Positions 47,725-55,958 of a stretch of DNA of 64,000 bases are shown here, one piece after another. Source of the DNA: Gelidibacter sp038243395 (GTDB taxonomy: Bacteria; Bacteroidota; Bacteroidia; Flavobacteriales; Flavobacteriaceae). The stretch covers positions 1 to 64,000 of the forward strand of contig JBBSRC010000008.1 in NCBI GenBank assembly GCA_038243395.1, given 5' to 3'. Position numbers and translations under genes: made by a program. Below the pieces are notes generated by a model. The model was given only the letters and a program-made list of their open reading frames with translations, did not search any database and had not been told where the DNA came from. Positions within the stretch are counted from its first letter, which is position 1. Each line of letters opens with the position of its first letter.

Positions 47725-48059
47725 TTTATTTACGACAACATATCGCATTTAAAATATTAACCCTCACTCTAGTGGTTACGCTTTTGTTGCCTTCTGCCGT
47801 GAAATTTATGCACATTTTTGAAAAGCATCAGCACGAAGTGTGTTATGGCGAGTCAGATTCTCATTTTCATACTCTCGATATTGATTGTGAATTTTACAAG
47901 TTCAAACTAAACGTACCCTTTACCTTTCCTGAAAATGTTACTGTATTAATTGCCTACATTGAAATTAATACTTTAAGAAACAAAGACTATAGCTTCCTTA
48001 GCGATTATCAAAGACTTCACTTTTCACTTCGAGGTCCTCCTGCATTTAATTTAATCTAA
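47721..48059 (+). CDS. Small secreted His/Cys-containing protein upstream of a TonB receptor
   Basis: 112 aa. N-terminal membrane/signal segment (about 8-27), then FEKHQHEVCYG, DSHFHTLDIDCEFYKF and the C-terminal LRGPPAF. Small proteins of this type, with His/Cys motifs and an RGPP-like end, often precede metal-linked TonB receptors in Bacteroidota (HYC_CC_PP-like families; I see no CC pair here). Inference: periplasmic metal binding. Overlaps the preceding stop by 4 bases and lies 103 bases before the receptor. Confidence 0.65.
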   Translation: MIYLRQHIAFKILTLTLVVTLLLPSAVKFMHIFEKHQHEVCYGESDSHFHTLDIDCEFYKFKLNVPFTFPENVTVLIAYIEINTLRNKDYSFLSDYQRLHFSLRGPPAFNLI

Positions 48060-48061
48060 TA

Positions 48062-48128
48062 TTTCCTGAAATCAATTAAGAATCTCTTTCTGAATTATTT
48101 CAGATTTCTCTTTCTGAAGAAATTCAGA
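48062..48128. repeat. Tandem ~24-bp repeat with two hairpins before the TonB receptor
   Basis: Two perfect palindromes, TCTGAA-TTAT-TTCAGA (48089-48104) and TCTGAA-GAAA-TTCAGA (48113-48128), lie exactly 24 bases apart, in the phase of direct repeats each ending TTTCTC or ATTCTC. A degraded third copy (from TTTCCTGAA at 48062) precedes them. Confidence 0.7.
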
Positions 48129-48162
48129 ATTCTCCTTCATTAAATTAATTCAAAACATATTT

Positions 48163-50382
48163 ATGAAATATCTTTTCAATGCATTGCTATTTTTGGCATT
48201 TTCATCCATTTACGCACAAAACACATTAAGCGGTAATGTTGTGGAAAAAAATTCAAAAGCACCTATAATTTTTGCGAATATTTATTTGCCACAACTTGAA
48301 AAAGGTGCAACGACCGATGATAACGGTCATTATTTACTTTCGAATATTCCAAATGGCACTTATTCCATCGTTGTTTCAATTATTGGTTACGAAACATTTT
48401 CTAGGAATGTAAACTTTCCTTTTCCAAATGATTTAAATATAGAACTGATACCATCTGCCATTGAAATGGAAGAAATCATCATATCAACACCGTTTCATAA
48501 GCTGCAAAGTGAGAACGTGATGATGGTTGAACGTAAAACTATTGCCAATTTAAAAGCGAAAGGTGCGGTAACATTGGCAGACGGCCTTACGACAATTGCT
48601 GGTGTTGAAAGTATTACCACCGGTGTTAGTATCGGAAAACCAGTCATTAGAGGTTTGAGTTCCAATCGCGTTTTAGTTTATACTCAAGGCGTACGATTAG
48701 AAAATCAACAATTTGGAGATGAACATGGGCTCGGATTGAGCGATGCCGGAATTGAGAGCGTGGAAGTGATTAAAGGGCCCGCTTCCCTACTCTATGGAAG
48801 TGATGCGCTCGGTGGTGTACTATATTTAAATCCTGAAAGATTCGCCCAAATAAACACGGATAAAGCAGATGCCAGCTACAATTATTTTAGCAGTACGCAA
48901 GGCTTCAGTACGGATGCGGGATACAAAGCTTCCGGAGACCATTTTAAATTATTATTCAGAGGAAGTCTTGCAGAGCACGCCGATTATAACACTGCCGATT
49001 ACAGAGTGACCAACACGCGATTTAGAGAACAAGATTTTAAAACAGGTTTAGGTTATCAGAAATCGAATTTTAAAACTGAAGTGCGCTACAACGTCAATAA
49101 TTCTAAGCTAGGAATTCCTTACCAGCTGGGAGAACAGACCACAAAAAGAACACCTTTACTGCCTTTTCAGGAAATCACAAATCATGTGTTGAGTTCAAAA
49201 TCTACGGTCTTTTTCAATAACTCGAGTTTGGAGGTTAATTTGGGGTTGCTTTATAACGACCGGAAAGAATTTGAAGACCATCATCATGACGACCATGACG
49301 ATCATGAAGATCAAGACGATGAAAATCATGAAGCTTTGGAAGCAGCACTGCACATGAAATTAAAAACCTTTAATTACGATGTCAAATACAATTTGCCAAC
49401 TCTGGGTAAATTTGAAACAATTGTGGGTGTTCAGGGCATGACCCAAAGTAATGCCAATTATGGGGAGGAACAACTAATTCCGGATGCTACAACCAACGAT
49501 ATTGGTTTTTTGGCAACATCACACATCCATTTTGAAAATTCCGACATTCAAATTGGAGCACGGTTTGATCACAGAGCTATTGACGTGATATCTGGTTTAA
49601 CTAAAGATTTTTCAAGCTTTAATGGAGCGGTTGGATATAAAACCAAGTTTGCTGAAAAAATTACGACAAGGCTTAATTTTGCTTCAGGATATAGAGCTCC
49701 AAATTTGGCTGAACTTACTTCTGATGGCACTCATGAAGGCACTAACCGTTATGAGATAGGAAATGAAAAACTAAAAAATGAGCAGAATTTCCAAGCCGAT
49801 TTAGCTTTAGAATATAAAAACGAGCATGTTGAAGTTTTCGCCAATGCTTTCTATAATAAAGTGAATAATTATATTTTTATTTCCCCAACCGGAGAGCTTA
49901 TTGAAAACACACCTGTTTATAATTATTTACAAGAAGATGCCTATCTATATGGCGGGGAAATCGGATTGCATATTCACCCGCATCCTTTAGATTGGTTACA
50001 CCTTGAAAGTAGTTTTGAGACAGTAACGGGAAAGCAAAAAAACAATAACTATTTGCCACTTATTCCTTCGAATTCTTTATCCAATACTTTGAGAGTTGAA
50101 TTCGACTCTAAATCTGTACAGAAAATCTACGCTTTTGTGCGACTCAATACCAATTTCAAACAGTCGAACATCAGTCCTTTTGAAACACCAACCAATGGCT
50201 ACAGTCTTTTAGGCGCTGGTTTTGGAGGCACTGTAACTCTCTTTAAAAATGATTTAGACATTAGAGTTTCGGGAAATAATTTAACAGATAAAAGGTATAT
50301 CAATCACTTGTCGCGTTTAAAATCAGAGGGCATCTACAATATCGGTCGAAATATTAATGTAGGATTAACCTATAACTTATAA
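48163..50382 (+). CDS. TonB-dependent outer-membrane receptor, ZnuD-like, His/Asp loop
   Basis: 739 aa. Signal peptide (about 1-18), carboxypeptidase-regulatory-like domain (about 22-105), plug domain (about 120-225; VIRGLSSNRVLV, SVEVIKGPASLLYGSDALGGVL) and a 22-stranded barrel ending in YNIGRNINVGLTYNL. Residues about 370-390 are an extracellular-type loop of His and acidic residues (HHHDDHDDHEDQDD). Such loops are known in zinc/copper receptors such as ZnuD. With the small His/Cys protein upstream, metal (probably zinc) uptake is the best guess. Confidence 0.87.
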   Translation: MKYLFNALLFLAFSSIYAQNTLSGNVVEKNSKAPIIFANIYLPQLEKGATTDDNGHYLLSNIPNGTYSIVVSIIGYETFSRNVNFPFPNDLNIELIPSAIEMEEIIISTPFHKLQSENVMMVERKTIANLKAKGAVTLADGLTTIAGVESITTGVSIGKPVIRGLSSNRVLVYTQGVRLENQQFGDEHGLGLSDAGIESVEVIKGPASLLYGSDALGGVLYLNPERFAQINTDKADASYNYFSSTQGFSTDAGYKASGDHFKLLFRGSLAEHADYNTADYRVTNTRFREQDFKTGLGYQKSNFKTEVRYNVNNSKLGIPYQLGEQTTKRTPLLPFQEITNHVLSSKSTVFFNNSSLEVNLGLLYNDRKEFEDHHHDDHDDHEDQDDENHEALEAALHMKLKTFNYDVKYNLPTLGKFETIVGVQGMTQSNANYGEEQLIPDATTNDIGFLATSHIHFENSDIQIGARFDHRAIDVISGLTKDFSSFNGAVGYKTKFAEKITTRLNFASGYRAPNLAELTSDGTHEGTNRYEIGNEKLKNEQNFQADLALEYKNEHVEVFANAFYNKVNNYIFISPTGELIENTPVYNYLQEDAYLYGGEIGLHIHPHPLDWLHLESSFETVTGKQKNNNYLPLIPSNSLSNTLRVEFDSKSVQKIYAFVRLNTNFKQSNISPFETPTNGYSLLGAGFGGTVTLFKNDLDIRVSGNNLTDKRYINHLSRLKSEGIYNIGRNINVGLTYNL

Positions 50383-50435
50383 TTTTTTAATACCGCTCAG
50401 ATAGTAAAACCAAAAAGTTTAGTAACTATAAAATT

Positions 50436-50467
50436 AAAAATCCCTTTCACAAGCTGAAAGGGATTTT
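50436..50467. terminator. Bidirectional terminator after the TonB receptor
   Basis: AAAAATCCCTTTCA and TGAAAGGGATTTTT pair fully (14 bp) with a 5-base loop and A/T tails on both sides, between the convergent receptor and small membrane protein genes. Confidence 0.93.
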
Positions 50468-50468
50468 T

Positions 50469-50747
50469 TTATTTTACCTTTAGTTCTATTAGTTTCGGCT
50501 TCTTACTGAATACATAAGTATAAAACCACATGATTGTAAAGGACGGAATAATATCAAAGCCCGGTAATATTTCCTCAACAAAAGAAAATATCCCTGCTAC
50601 CTTACCCTTTCTGCCCGCGTACATCTTAGACATTAAAAGTCCTGAAACAGGTGCCCAAATAATATCAATAAAAGTAATCATTCCTACAAAGTCAAGGACG
50701 ATGCCCAGAACTAACTTTTTATTTTTGCTTAAGTTTTCTAACTTCAT
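50469..50747 (-). CDS. Small conserved membrane protein
   Basis: 92 aa. Two hydrophobic segments (about 13-35 and 62-80) around a Gly/Lys-rich loop (KMYAGRKGKVAG). No recognised family. Convergent with the TonB receptor, and separated from folE on the same strand by about 60 bases. Confidence 0.6.
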   Translation of the reverse strand: MKLENLSKNKKLVLGIVLDFVGMITFIDIIWAPVSGLLMSKMYAGRKGKVAGIFSFVEEILPGFDIIPSFTIMWFYTYVFSKKPKLIELKVK

Positions 50748-50807
50748 TCTGTTTAGATCAATTTAGATTAATTCAACTTATTATAGCAAAAAATATACCA
50801 AAATAGT

Positions 50808-51407
50808 TTAGGAAAACTTATTACTGATCAGTTTTAGAAACTCATTTCGAGTTTCATTTTGTTCAAATTGTCCTCTAAATCCTGAAGTGGTCGTCACTGA
50901 ATTTTGTTTTTGCACCCCGCGCATCATCATGCACATATGTGAAGCTTCAATAACAACAGCAACTCCTTGAGGTTGAAGCGTATTATTGATACAATCCAAA
51001 ATCTGTTTTGTTAAACGTTCTTGAACTTGCAAACGTCTCGCAAATATATCAACAATCCTTGGTAATTTACTCAATCCGACAATTTGTCCATTGGGGATAT
51101 AGGCAATATGTGCCTTTCCAAAAAACGGCAAGATATGATGCTCGCAAAGGGAATAAACCTCAATATCCTTCACAATTACCATTTCATTATAGGACTCCTT
51201 AAACATGGCACTTTTTAATACTTCCGCGGCATCTTGATGATAGCCTTGCGTCAAAAACTGCATCGCTTTTGATGCACGTTCTGGGGTTTTCAATAACCCT
51301 TCCCTATTAACATCCTCGCCAAGATCTTGAATAATGTGCTTATATCTTTCTTTAATGTCATCCGTGACTTTATTGTCATATTCTTCAAAATGTTCGTAAG
51401 GCATCAT
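50808..51407 (-). CDS. folE: GTP cyclohydrolase I
   Basis: 199 aa. Converts GTP to dihydroneopterin triphosphate, the first step of folate (and pterin) synthesis. Seen: TPERASKAM (about 42-50), the zinc site SLCEHHILPFFGKAHIAYIP (about 86-105), LSKLPRIVDIFARRLQVQERLT (about 112-133) and EASHMCMMMRGVQKQ (about 154-168). Full length for type IA. Confidence 0.96.
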   Translation of the reverse strand: MMPYEHFEEYDNKVTDDIKERYKHIIQDLGEDVNREGLLKTPERASKAMQFLTQGYHQDAAEVLKSAMFKESYNEMVIVKDIEVYSLCEHHILPFFGKAHIAYIPNGQIVGLSKLPRIVDIFARRLQVQERLTKQILDCINNTLQPQGVAVVIEASHMCMMMRGVQKQNSVTTTSGFRGQFEQNETRNEFLKLISNKFS

Positions 51408-51771
51408 TTTAAATTTAAGTTCCTATAAAAATACAGCATAAAAATCAAAATTAAACCATAAACTAAATTTTCCCGTCGTTTCGTGTTCTAAATATTTAAA
51501 AACACATTCAAGTTTTTCTGCGAAGTAATGTAATAAAACCAGCTGTTGTTTTTAGTAAATCCTTAATGCGGTAAAAATTGATTGACGCAATTCAGGAAAT
51601 TTAGGGAAGCAAGTTTTCAATAATATATTCATTGTTCTCACTTAACTTTCAATGAGAGAATTTCAGTTATTTCTGTGGTCCTAAATAGAGTTTCCTTGGC
51701 TGCGCAGGAATTTGCATTTCATAATTGTAGAACAACAAACAAAATGCTAACTTGCTGTCATTATTAGATCT
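51408..51771. other. Intergenic region folE-lolD, no gene seen
   Basis: About 360 bases, AT-rich. A short TTCCT...AGGAA hairpin (51692-51710) resembles dispersed flavobacterial palindromes. No ORF or RNA was recognised. Confidence 0.4.
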
Positions 51772-52431
51772 ATGATAAAAGCAACCAATATTCACAAATA
51801 TTACACTGATCTTCACGTATTAAAAGGTGTCGATCTTAAAATACAAAAGGGCGAAATTGTGTCCATAGTAGGTGCTTCAGGCGCCGGAAAGACTACATTA
51901 TTGCATATTTTAGGTACTTTAGACAGGGCCTCAGCAAAGGAACAGAGCACATTGCATATTAATGATATTGATATCATGAATCTGACAGATAAAAATCTGG
52001 CAAAATTCAGAAACGAGCATATTGGTTTTATTTTCCAATTTCATCAATTATTACCTGAGTTTACCGCATTGGAGAATGTATGCCTTCCTGCCTTTATAAA
52101 GAACACCTCTAAAAACGATGCCGAAATACGTGCTAAAGAGCTATTGGACTTCTTAGGATTAAGCCATAGATACCATCATAAACCTGGAGAATTATCAGGT
52201 GGCGAACAACAACGTGTAGCAGTCGCTAGAGCCTTGATCAATAATCCGGAATTAATTTTTGCTGACGAACCGTCAGGGAACCTAGATAGCGAAAGTGCTG
52301 AAAACCTTCATAATCTGTTCTTTAAACTGCGCGACGAGTTTGGCCAAACCTTTGTCATTGTAACGCACAACGAAGAATTGGCAGATATGGCTGATCGCAA
52401 ATTAGTTATGGTAGATGGGAAAATTGTTTAG
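51772..52431 (+). CDS. lolD: ABC transporter ATP-binding protein (LolD/MacB type)
   Basis: 219 aa ATPase: Walker A GASGAGKTT (about 34-42), Q-loop FIFQFHQLLPEFTALENV, signature LSGGEQQRVAVARAL (about 142-156), Walker B LIFADEPSGNLD and H-loop VTHNEE. Subfamily features match LolD, which powers lipoprotein release from the inner membrane. No permease gene is adjacent in this window, so the partner is encoded elsewhere. Confidence 0.85.
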   Translation: MIKATNIHKYYTDLHVLKGVDLKIQKGEIVSIVGASGAGKTTLLHILGTLDRASAKEQSTLHINDIDIMNLTDKNLAKFRNEHIGFIFQFHQLLPEFTALENVCLPAFIKNTSKNDAEIRAKELLDFLGLSHRYHHKPGELSGGEQQRVAVARALINNPELIFADEPSGNLDSESAENLHNLFFKLRDEFGQTFVIVTHNEELADMADRKLVMVDGKIV

Positions 52432-52435
52432 AGTT

Positions 52436-52609
52436 TTATTTCATAATAGGAATAAGATCTACAACGGTATCAATTAAGTTGCTAATTGCACCTCCTAATT
52501 TATGGCCTCCTTTATAGAGCGACACATGGCCTAAAACATTGTCGAAATTTGTTATTGAATTATTTACAACGTTTAATGTTGAATCTAGAATATCATTAGT
52601 ATCATCCAT
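52436..52609 (-). CDS. Small ORF, 57 aa, unknown
   Basis: Starts MDDTNDILDSTLNVVNNSI and ends IPIMK. Acidic start, amphipathic helix, Gly/His middle. It overlaps the end of the next upstream ORF by 8 bases, which supports translation coupling. No known family. Confidence 0.45.
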   Translation of the reverse strand: MDDTNDILDSTLNVVNNSITNFDNVLGHVSLYKGGHKLGGAISNLIDTVVDLIPIMK

Positions 52610-52739
52610 TGTTTGAGTTTTTACGGTTTTCTTGAAATTGCTTTAAATCAGTGATGGCATCTTTACCGAGTTTCGTCCCGACGCCAATGGCAAAAAGAGC
52701 AACTGCTGATTTTAATCCGAATTTTATAAGAGATTTCAT
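52602..52739 (-). CDS. Small ORF, 45 aa, unknown
   Basis: MKSLIKFGLKSAVALFAIGVG opening, a hydrophobic membrane-like segment, then a polar tail ending KNSNNG. Its stop overlaps the start of the 57-aa ORF. The two may form a small bicistron. Coding status rests on the overlap, membrane-like composition and clean frames. Confidence 0.45.
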   Translation of the reverse strand: MKSLIKFGLKSAVALFAIGVGTKLGKDAITDLKQFQENRKNSNNG

Positions 52740-52932
52740 TTGAGTTAAATTTTAATTTAATGGTCCAATTTAACCAATTTATCGCATACCTGATACTTAA
52801 ATCTGCTTTGAGGTTAAAATAATTGTAATCGCGTTAAACAGATTTTCGCTCTCTGACAAAATTTATTTCATTAATACATTTATGGCAAAAAAATTGCTAC
52901 ATAATAAAAACATTTATTCCTAAAAATTTAAT

Positions 52933-53718
52933 TTGCAAAAAACATTGAAAAATCATGAGCTCAAAGAGTTTCTAGAAGCCAAAGTTGAACAGTATAACCA
53001 TCCAAGTTTTATTGGAAGTGATCCTATTCAAATCCCCCATCAATTTTCTAAAAAGGAAGATATTGAGATTGCTGGATTTTTAACCGCCACCATTTCTTGG
53101 GGAAATCGCAAGAGCATCATTACCAACGCCAATAAAATGATGGTCATGTTAGATCACTCTCCTTTTGATTTTGTGAAAAATTATGAACCATCCGATTTAG
53201 AAAAACTTCGATCTTTTGTTCATAGAACCTTCAATGACGATGATTTTATACAGTTCATAAAAAGCTTAAATCATATTTATAAAAATCACAATGGATTGGA
53301 AGCATTATTTTCAAAACATTCCGAAGAATATTCAACCCAAGGAGCCATTCATCAATTTAAAAATCATTTTTTTGAAATTGACCACCTGCGAAGAACCCAA
53401 AAGCACGTGAGCGATCCTTTAAAAAACTCGGCCGCCAAACGCATCAATATGTTTTTAAGATGGATGGTTAGGACTGATAACAATGGTGTTGATTTCGGCA
53501 TTTGGAAAAAGCTCTCTCCTGCACAATTGTCCTGTCCGCTTGATGTACATTCCGGAAATGTAGCGCGTTCATTAGGTTTGCTGCAACGAAAACAAAACGA
53601 TGCAAAAGCTTTAAATGAACTTGACATTGCCTTACGGAAATTAGATAAAAACGATCCAGTGAAATACGATTTTGCGTTATTTGGTTTAGGAGTTTTTGAG
53701 GATTTTTCAAAATTATAA
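52933..53718 (+). CDS. TIGR02757-family conserved protein
   Basis: 261 aa, cytoplasmic. Matches by eye the family TIGR02757 (DUF2400): FIGSDPIQIPHQFSKKEDIEIAGFL near residues 25-49, TISWGNRKSI, KRINMFLRWMVR and CPLDVHSGNVARSLGLL. Function unknown; part of the helical fold resembles DNA glycosylases. The start is TTG: an in-frame stop lies four codons earlier and no ATG precedes the conserved region. Confidence 0.85.
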   Translation: MQKTLKNHELKEFLEAKVEQYNHPSFIGSDPIQIPHQFSKKEDIEIAGFLTATISWGNRKSIITNANKMMVMLDHSPFDFVKNYEPSDLEKLRSFVHRTFNDDDFIQFIKSLNHIYKNHNGLEALFSKHSEEYSTQGAIHQFKNHFFEIDHLRRTQKHVSDPLKNSAAKRINMFLRWMVRTDNNGVDFGIWKKLSPAQLSCPLDVHSGNVARSLGLLQRKQNDAKALNELDIALRKLDKNDPVKYDFALFGLGVFEDFSKL

Positions 53719-54372
53719 ACTTTGATTTTTTTTTAGATTCAAGTCAACTCACTAAAACTATTGCGGAACTACAATTTTCCGCTAACGAAATACAGCACCT
53801 CGGAGTAGGAAGTCCAAATGAATAGTTTGACATACTTCCAGAAGATGGTTAGATCGATATCACTAATCTTGTAACTAAAGTCTGTGAAGTCCCAGTTACA
53901 TTACTTTCTTGTTGAAAATAGTAATTAATTCAAGTCACGTCAGGGAGTTCTATTTCAAAAAATGGTCAAGAAACATTTCCTTCTGCGGATAAACCATTTT
54001 AAGTGACGGAAGGATTTTTTATCAACGGAGGTGAGCGATTGGATGACCCTTTTATTAACAATCTTATAATTAAAATTTTGAACGTCATTTTTTAGCTGGC
54101 GTTCCACTATACCTAAAGAAAACAGAAAACTAACTTCTGGTATTGGCTTAAGTATCAAAAAGAGGTAGGTCAGTAAACCCGGGGGAGATGTCAGTTAAAC
54201 TTCCGAATTAGGCAAAGGAAGCGTGTTCACATTTACTATAACATAATAAAAAACTAAATCCTTATTGATTAGATGATTTTATAAATAGTTTTGTTTTTTT
54301 ATCTTTCAACTTAATTTTGAAAATAGCTTCCAAAAAAACATCTTATCTTTAAAAGCTTAAAACTCTAACTAC
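53719..54372. other. Intergenic region with possible decayed coding remnant
   Basis: About 650 bases. Short in-frame stretches look protein-like when joined across stops: AELQFSANEIQHLGVGSPNE, then FDILPEDG, IDITNLVTKVCEVPVTLL, FPSADKPF and FFINGGERLDDPF. Several stops and frame changes prevent an intact protein. No family was recognised, so it is a guess that this is a relic gene. Confidence 0.35.
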
Positions 54373-55854
54373 ATGAAAAATTTATTTTTACTATTTGCCG
54401 CTCTTTCCACAGGCATACTCTTTTCCCAAGTCAAAAAAATCCCTTTGGATACGATGGTTGTTACCAATCACTCTGTAGCTATTAATGGTCAAAATCTCTC
54501 TTTCGAAGCCATTGCAGGAACGCAACCGGTATGGAATGCTAAAGGCGAACCTATTGCTACCTTATTTTATACCTATTACAAAAAGAGTAATAGCGACAAA
54601 GAAAAGCGACCGATTGTTTTTTCATTTAATGGTGGCCCAGGCTCTGCATCAGCCTGGATGCACATTGCTTATACAGGTCCTGTAATTTTAAACATTGACG
54701 ATGAAGGATATCCTGTACAACCTTATGGTGTTAAACCTAATCCACATTCTATTTTAGATGTTGCTGATATTGTTTTTATTGATCCTGTTAATACGGGCTA
54801 TTCAAGAATGGTAGAAGATAAAGATGGAAAATTGCCAGATAGAAAAACGTTTTTTGGAATCAATGCTGATATTAAATACTTGGCAGAATGGATGAACACT
54901 TTTGTCTCTCGGAAAAACCGATGGGAATCTCCAAAATATTTAATTGGCGAGAGCTATGGCGGTCCAAGAGTTATGGGGCTATCCAAAGAATTACAAAACA
55001 ATCAATGGATGTATTTAAACGGTGTGATTTTAGTATCCCCTGCCGATTATAAAATATATTCTACTGATCAGCCCATTTATTCTGCATTGAATTTACCATA
55101 TTTTGCTGCCGCAGCCTGGCATCAGAAAGCACTTTCTCCGGCATTACAGCAAAAAGATTTACTGGATATATTACCTGAGGTTGAAACTTATACCATTAAT
55201 AAATTGATGCCAGCCATCGCAAAAGGAGGTTTTATTTCTGAAGAAGAACGGAATCAGGTAGCCGAAAAGATGAGTCTCTACTCAGGATTGGACAAATCTG
55301 CAATAATTGATCATAATTTGAATGTACCTCCAAGTTTTTTCTGGAAAGAATTATTACGTGATAAAGGTTACACTATCGGAAGATTAGATTCACGATATTT
55401 AGGTATAGACAAAATGAACGCTGGAGATTCTCCAGATTATAATGCTGAATTAACTTCTTGGCTGCACTCCTTTACCCCTGCCATCAATTACTACCTCCGT
55501 GAAGAGCTCAAATTTAAAACGGACATTAAATATAATATGTTTGGCGATGTACATCCTTGGGACAGACAGTATGATACCACCAGAGACGGATTACGTCAGG
55601 CTATGGCTCAAAATCCGTACCTGAAAGTTTTAGTTCAATCGGGTTATTACGACGGCGCAACCACATATTTCGCTGCAAAATATACAGTAGGTCAAATGGA
55701 TCCGAGTGGTCGCATGAAAGACCGCGTATCATTTAAAGGTTATAAAAGCGGTCATATGATGTATTTGAGAAAAGAGGACTTAAAGACTGCAACCGAAGAC
55801 ATACGGCAGTTTATCAAAGACTCTGCTCCTCAAGGAAATGCTGCAAAATATTAA
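54373..55854 (+). CDS. S10-family serine carboxypeptidase, secreted
   Basis: 493 aa. Signal peptide (about 1-18), then NGGPGSAS (about 89-96, oxyanion region), GESYGGPR with the nucleophile Ser (about 197), VLVQSGYYDGATTYF (Asp region, about 417-431) and the His in YKSGHMMYL. A complete Ser-Asp-His set is seen. Removes C-terminal residues from peptides in the periplasm or outside. Monocistronic with its own terminator. Confidence 0.88.
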   Translation: MKNLFLLFAALSTGILFSQVKKIPLDTMVVTNHSVAINGQNLSFEAIAGTQPVWNAKGEPIATLFYTYYKKSNSDKEKRPIVFSFNGGPGSASAWMHIAYTGPVILNIDDEGYPVQPYGVKPNPHSILDVADIVFIDPVNTGYSRMVEDKDGKLPDRKTFFGINADIKYLAEWMNTFVSRKNRWESPKYLIGESYGGPRVMGLSKELQNNQWMYLNGVILVSPADYKIYSTDQPIYSALNLPYFAAAAWHQKALSPALQQKDLLDILPEVETYTINKLMPAIAKGGFISEEERNQVAEKMSLYSGLDKSAIIDHNLNVPPSFFWKELLRDKGYTIGRLDSRYLGIDKMNAGDSPDYNAELTSWLHSFTPAINYYLREELKFKTDIKYNMFGDVHPWDRQYDTTRDGLRQAMAQNPYLKVLVQSGYYDGATTYFAAKYTVGQMDPSGRMKDRVSFKGYKSGHMMYLRKEDLKTATEDIRQFIKDSAPQGNAAKY

Positions 55855-55862
55855 ACAAAAGG

Positions 55863-55892
55863 AAAACCTGATAAAATAAACTATCAGGTTTT
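55863..55892 (+). terminator. Terminator after the S10 carboxypeptidase
   Basis: AAAACCTGATA and TATCAGGTTTT form a perfect 11-bp stem with an 8-base loop, followed by more T residues. Confidence 0.9.
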
Positions 55893-55958
55893 TTTTAACT
55901 TAAAAAATTTAAACGTGTTTTTCGAAGCATCATTTTTACCATATATTATTTCAATAAG

